This document shows, piece after piece, positions 4,053 through 6,554 of a DNA stretch of 6,554 bases. The stretch is from Verrucomicrobiota bacterium (GTDB lineage Bacteria > Verrucomicrobiota > Verrucomicrobiae > Chthoniobacterales > UBA10450): assembly GCA_003219495.1 (NCBI GenBank), contig QHOZ01000060.1, positions 15,990 through 22,543 of the forward strand. Direction: 5' to 3'. The notes under the pieces were generated by a model, which was not told where the DNA came from, made no database searches, and worked only from the letters and a program-made list of their open reading frames with translations. Within the stretch, counting starts at the first letter, position 1, and each line of letters starts with the position of its first letter. The translations under genes were made by a program, and so were the position numbers.

Positions 4053-6554
4053 GTGGGTGAAAGCGGTCAAGGGAATTCCCAGCGGGGAAACTGGCGTCGC
4101 CGCGCTTTGATCGCGCTGGGGATTCTGGTCGGGCTTTTCCTAATTTTCCACCGGCCGGTACTTCTCGGTGTCGCTCATCGGATCGCGCTTCATTACGCGA
4201 CGAAAGAAAATCTCAAACTCGAGTTCCAGCTCGGCGGGACCATCTTCACCAATCTGACTGTTCGCAATTTGCACGCGACTGCGATTGGTTCGAGCGACGT
4301 CGAGTCGATCGATGTCGATCTTGCGCGCATCGATTACGGGTTGATCACGCTGTTGCGTCACGGAATTTCGACCGCGATCAAAAATGCAGATGTGCATTCA
4401 GCGCGGATCGTGATGAATCCGGCCCGGGCTCCATTGCGGCCGCGTCCGCCGAATCCGGAAAAGAAAATCGAGCTGCCGGATATTTTCCCGGCACGCCTTC
4501 ACATCGCAGACGCGACGATCATTGTTCGCAATCGTCCGCACGATTTTGTCGCGGAACATGTCTCGGTTGATCTGGGCTCGAAACGTTCCGGGCAGATTAA
4601 AGTGGCCAAGCTCCAACTGGTCGGCGCTCAGACCTGGGTGAATCTGTCGGCGCCCGCGACCTATGTGAACCGGAACCTTGTCGTGCACGATCTCGTGCTG
4701 GCGGACAACGAGCGCTTTCGCACGCTCAACTTCGATGCCTCGCAAATCAGCGAGCGAAGGCTGGCGATCAATTTCGATTACGAGATCGCGGACGGACATC
4801 TTTCCGGTGCGATGCTTTTGCGAGAAGCGCAGTCTTCACTCGACACGAAAGTCAGCCTCCGCGGAACGAAAATTCCGGTGGATGCGATCAACAAATTCGC
4901 CGCCTTGCCTGAAGGGTGGATGAACGGCCAGTTCGAAAAGTTGGATGTCGATCTTCGCGGTTTGCTGACTTCGCCGGCGACTTGGTACGGAAACGTGGAC
5001 GCGGAAGTAAGCAATTTTCGGCAGGAGCAAACCGCATTCGACCATGGAATTTTCAAGTTCATTGCGAAAAACGGCGTCGCGACGCTGCAATCGGCCGAGA
5101 TCACGAAGGACAAAAATCAAATTCATCTGCGCGGGGCGACTGAGTTGCCCCGGAATATTGAAGATCTCGATCGCGCCCCGGGAACTTACTTTCTGACTGC
5201 GAGTCTTCCCGATCTGGAGCAAGTCACGGCGGCGTTTCCGCAGAAAATCAGCGGCTCGGCCGAAGTCACCGGAAAACTGAACATCAGGAACGCAATCGTG
5301 AATGGCGATTTCGTGATGACCTCGCCAAACGTCGGATTTTCCAGTGGCCGCTCGGCAAACTTAAAAGCGGCGGTGAAGTTTTCGAAAAAAGTTCCGCCGG
5401 CGAAATCGGACAAACCGTGGTTTGCCGATTTCGTTTCGGACGTCACGTTGACCGCTTCCGATATTCGCTTCCGCGATTTCGTCGCCGATTCGGTGGAAGG
5501 ATCGCTCCATGTTAAAGATGATGAGGTCACGGTTGATCGATTGGCTGTTACGCGAAAACAAAACCAATTTGCGGTGAGCGGTCAGTATCGGTTGCCGAAA
5601 GATTTCCAGGACGCGGACCAGCAATCGGGGAAGATCGACATCTCGTTCAACGCGCCGCAGCTGGCGGATTGCTGGAAGCCGGAGTCGCCCGACAAAGTTT
5701 CCGGGCCGCTCCAAGCCGCCGGCCAGATCGAGTGGAAAAAAGGAATCGCGAACGGCCAGTTATCGATTTTCGGCGCCAACCTTCGCATGCGCGATCTCGT
5801 TTTCGTTCAACTCGACTCGCAGTGCGTCATTTCAAACAATGTTGTTTATCTCAACGACCTCAGCGCGAACCTGACCGGAAACGATTTCTTCAGCGGCAGC
5901 GGGATTGTCGATCTTGGCGAACAACATCATTACAGCGGTAAATTCCGCGCAAACATTTCTGACCTTTCGAAATTGCAGCCGTTGCTGCGCACGTTTGGAA
6001 ATAAAAACGAGCTGGCCGGTTCCTTCAGGCTGGATTGGGAAGGGAGCGGTGACGCGGCGAAGTTCAAAAATTCCGGACAGCTGCATCTAGCCTTGGACAA
6101 GGGCCGCTACGGCAGCGCGCGCTCGTTGCAAGCGACCGCGGATGCGACCTACTCGCCCGAAGGTCTCGATGTTCCGACAATTTTCCTGCGCAGCGATAAA
6201 ATGGATTTCCAGGCGATCGCGCATGCGAAAGGCGAGACACTCGAGATCAGCAAGATCCAGCTTGATCAAGGCCAGGCGAAATATGCCGGCGGTTACATTT
6301 CCATTCCGTTCGTGTGGAAAAATCTCGGAACAGATCGGCCGCTGCTGCCGTCGAACGGAAAAGTGCAAGCGATCTTTCAATCGGAGAATCTCGACATCAA
6401 AAAACTTTTCCAAGACGTCGGAGTGCAACCAGCGGCGTCGGGATTGTTGAATGTGAAACTGGACGCGCACGGGACGCTCGCCGATTTGGACGCGCGGCTG
6501 GACGTTCAGATGCGCGATTTGCGCAGCCCGAATTTGCCGAAGTTCGAGCCGGCG
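4053..6554 (+). CDS. AsmA/TamB-like large envelope protein, partial (C-terminus off the right edge)
   Basis: An open frame of 834 codons runs from GTG 4053 to the window end with no stop. A basic N-terminus (NWRRR, 13-17) precedes one membrane helix (about 18-34, ALIALGILVGLFLIF). The rest is a long series of beta-rich segments facing the periplasm. Recurrent patterns of the form 'GxxxVxGxL-x-I-xNAxV' are typical of AsmA-like and TamB-like proteins; examples are ISGSAEVTGKLNIRNAIVNG and VSGPLQAAGQIEWKKGIANG. These proteins form hydrophobic grooves that bridge the inner and outer membranes and carry phospholipids, or help outer-membrane protein assembly. An early segment after the helix (FQLGGTIFTNLTVRNLHA) is the usual N-terminal AsmA-type start. 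Without the C-terminus a DUF490 domain cannot be checked, so AsmA, TamB or a YhdP-like relative remain open. The start is fixed by GGAGG nine bases upstream and an in-frame TAA at 4044. No frameshift was seen. Confidence 0.85.
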   Translation, partial: MGESGQGNSQRGNWRRRALIALGILVGLFLIFHRPVLLGVAHRIALHYATKENLKLEFQLGGTIFTNLTVRNLHATAIGSSDVESIDVDLARIDYGLITLLRHGISTAIKNADVHSARIVMNPARAPLRPRPPNPEKKIELPDIFPARLHIADATIIVRNRPHDFVAEHVSVDLGSKRSGQIKVAKLQLVGAQTWVNLSAPATYVNRNLVVHDLVLADNERFRTLNFDASQISERRLAINFDYEIADGHLSGAMLLREAQSSLDTKVSLRGTKIPVDAINKFAALPEGWMNGQFEKLDVDLRGLLTSPATWYGNVDAEVSNFRQEQTAFDHGIFKFIAKNGVATLQSAEITKDKNQIHLRGATELPRNIEDLDRAPGTYFLTASLPDLEQVTAAFPQKISGSAEVTGKLNIRNAIVNGDFVMTSPNVGFSSGRSANLKAAVKFSKKVPPAKSDKPWFADFVSDVTLTASDIRFRDFVADSVEGSLHVKDDEVTVDRLAVTRKQNQFAVSGQYRLPKDFQDADQQSGKIDISFNAPQLADCWKPESPDKVSGPLQAAGQIEWKKGIANGQLSIFGANLRMRDLVFVQLDSQCVISNNVVYLNDLSANLTGNDFFSGSGIVDLGEQHHYSGKFRANISDLSKLQPLLRTFGNKNELAGSFRLDWEGSGDAAKFKNSGQLHLALDKGRYGSARSLQATADATYSPEGLDVPTIFLRSDKMDFQAIAHAKGETLEISKIQLDQGQAKYAGGYISIPFVWKNLGTDRPLLPSNGKVQAIFQSENLDIKKLFQDVGVQPAASGLLNVKLDAHGTLADLDARLDVQMRDLRSPNLPKFEPA

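Noticed and set aside
4042..4070. Possible minus-strand promoter TTGACC with 17-base spacing for the hydroxylase gene
   Set aside because: The matching -10 hexamer would be ATTACC, which agrees with the TATAAT consensus at only two positions, and the -35-like box alone is weak evidence.
4140..6470. Series of minus-strand open frames of 68-133 codons across the right third, including 4398-4799
   Set aside because: They lie opposite one uninterrupted 834-codon plus-strand frame with coherent AsmA/TamB-like protein features. Their translations are arginine-rich and lack recognisable domains, as expected of antisense shadows in GC-rich DNA.

Overview
The window looks like chromosomal DNA from a GC-rich Gram-negative bacterium. 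An envelope protein of the AsmA/TamB type and a zinc-finger-less anti-sigma-like protein fit a diderm soil bacterium. The overall style resembles Verrucomicrobiota, but this is an impression from gene content and codon use, not a proven placement. No rRNA, tRNA, insertion sequence, phage gene or CRISPR array was seen. Coding density is high, and the longest gap without a gene is under 100 bases.

Layout, left to right: (1) 1-292, minus strand, the N-terminal part of a zinc-free medium-chain reductase of the enoyl-thioester/quinone reductase type, running off the left edge. (2) 295-1200, plus strand, a complete cation diffusion facilitator (CDF) transporter that starts two bases from the reductase. 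(3) A short inverted-repeat junction at 1195-1248 where converging genes meet. (4) 1243-3964, four minus-strand genes that probably form one transcription unit. In reading order they are a YqcI/YcgG (GntA/DcsA-like) presumed heme N-hydroxylase, a DUF1989 'urea carboxylase-associated' protein, a single-pass anti-sigma-like membrane protein, and a nucleoside phosphorylase-superfamily protein resembling MTA/SAH nucleosidase. (5) 4053-6554, plus strand, the first 834 codons of a large AsmA/TamB-like protein that leaves the right edge. It is divergent from the hydroxylase across 88 bases.

The most distinctive part is the four-gene cluster. Characterised YqcI/YcgG proteins hydroxylate guanidino nitrogens, and characterised DUF1989 proteins deiminate carboxyguanidine. 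Their adjacency therefore suggests a small guanidino or N-hydroxyguanidino nitrogen pathway. No urea/guanidine carboxylase, allophanate hydrolase or transporter accompanies them in the window. A purine-rich ribosome binding site ahead of the DUF1989 gene is complementary to a segment just after the hydroxylase stop codon, so expression of the second gene could be controlled by RNA folding. The last two genes overlap as ATGA, which suggests translational coupling. These functional links are inferences from family knowledge and gene order.
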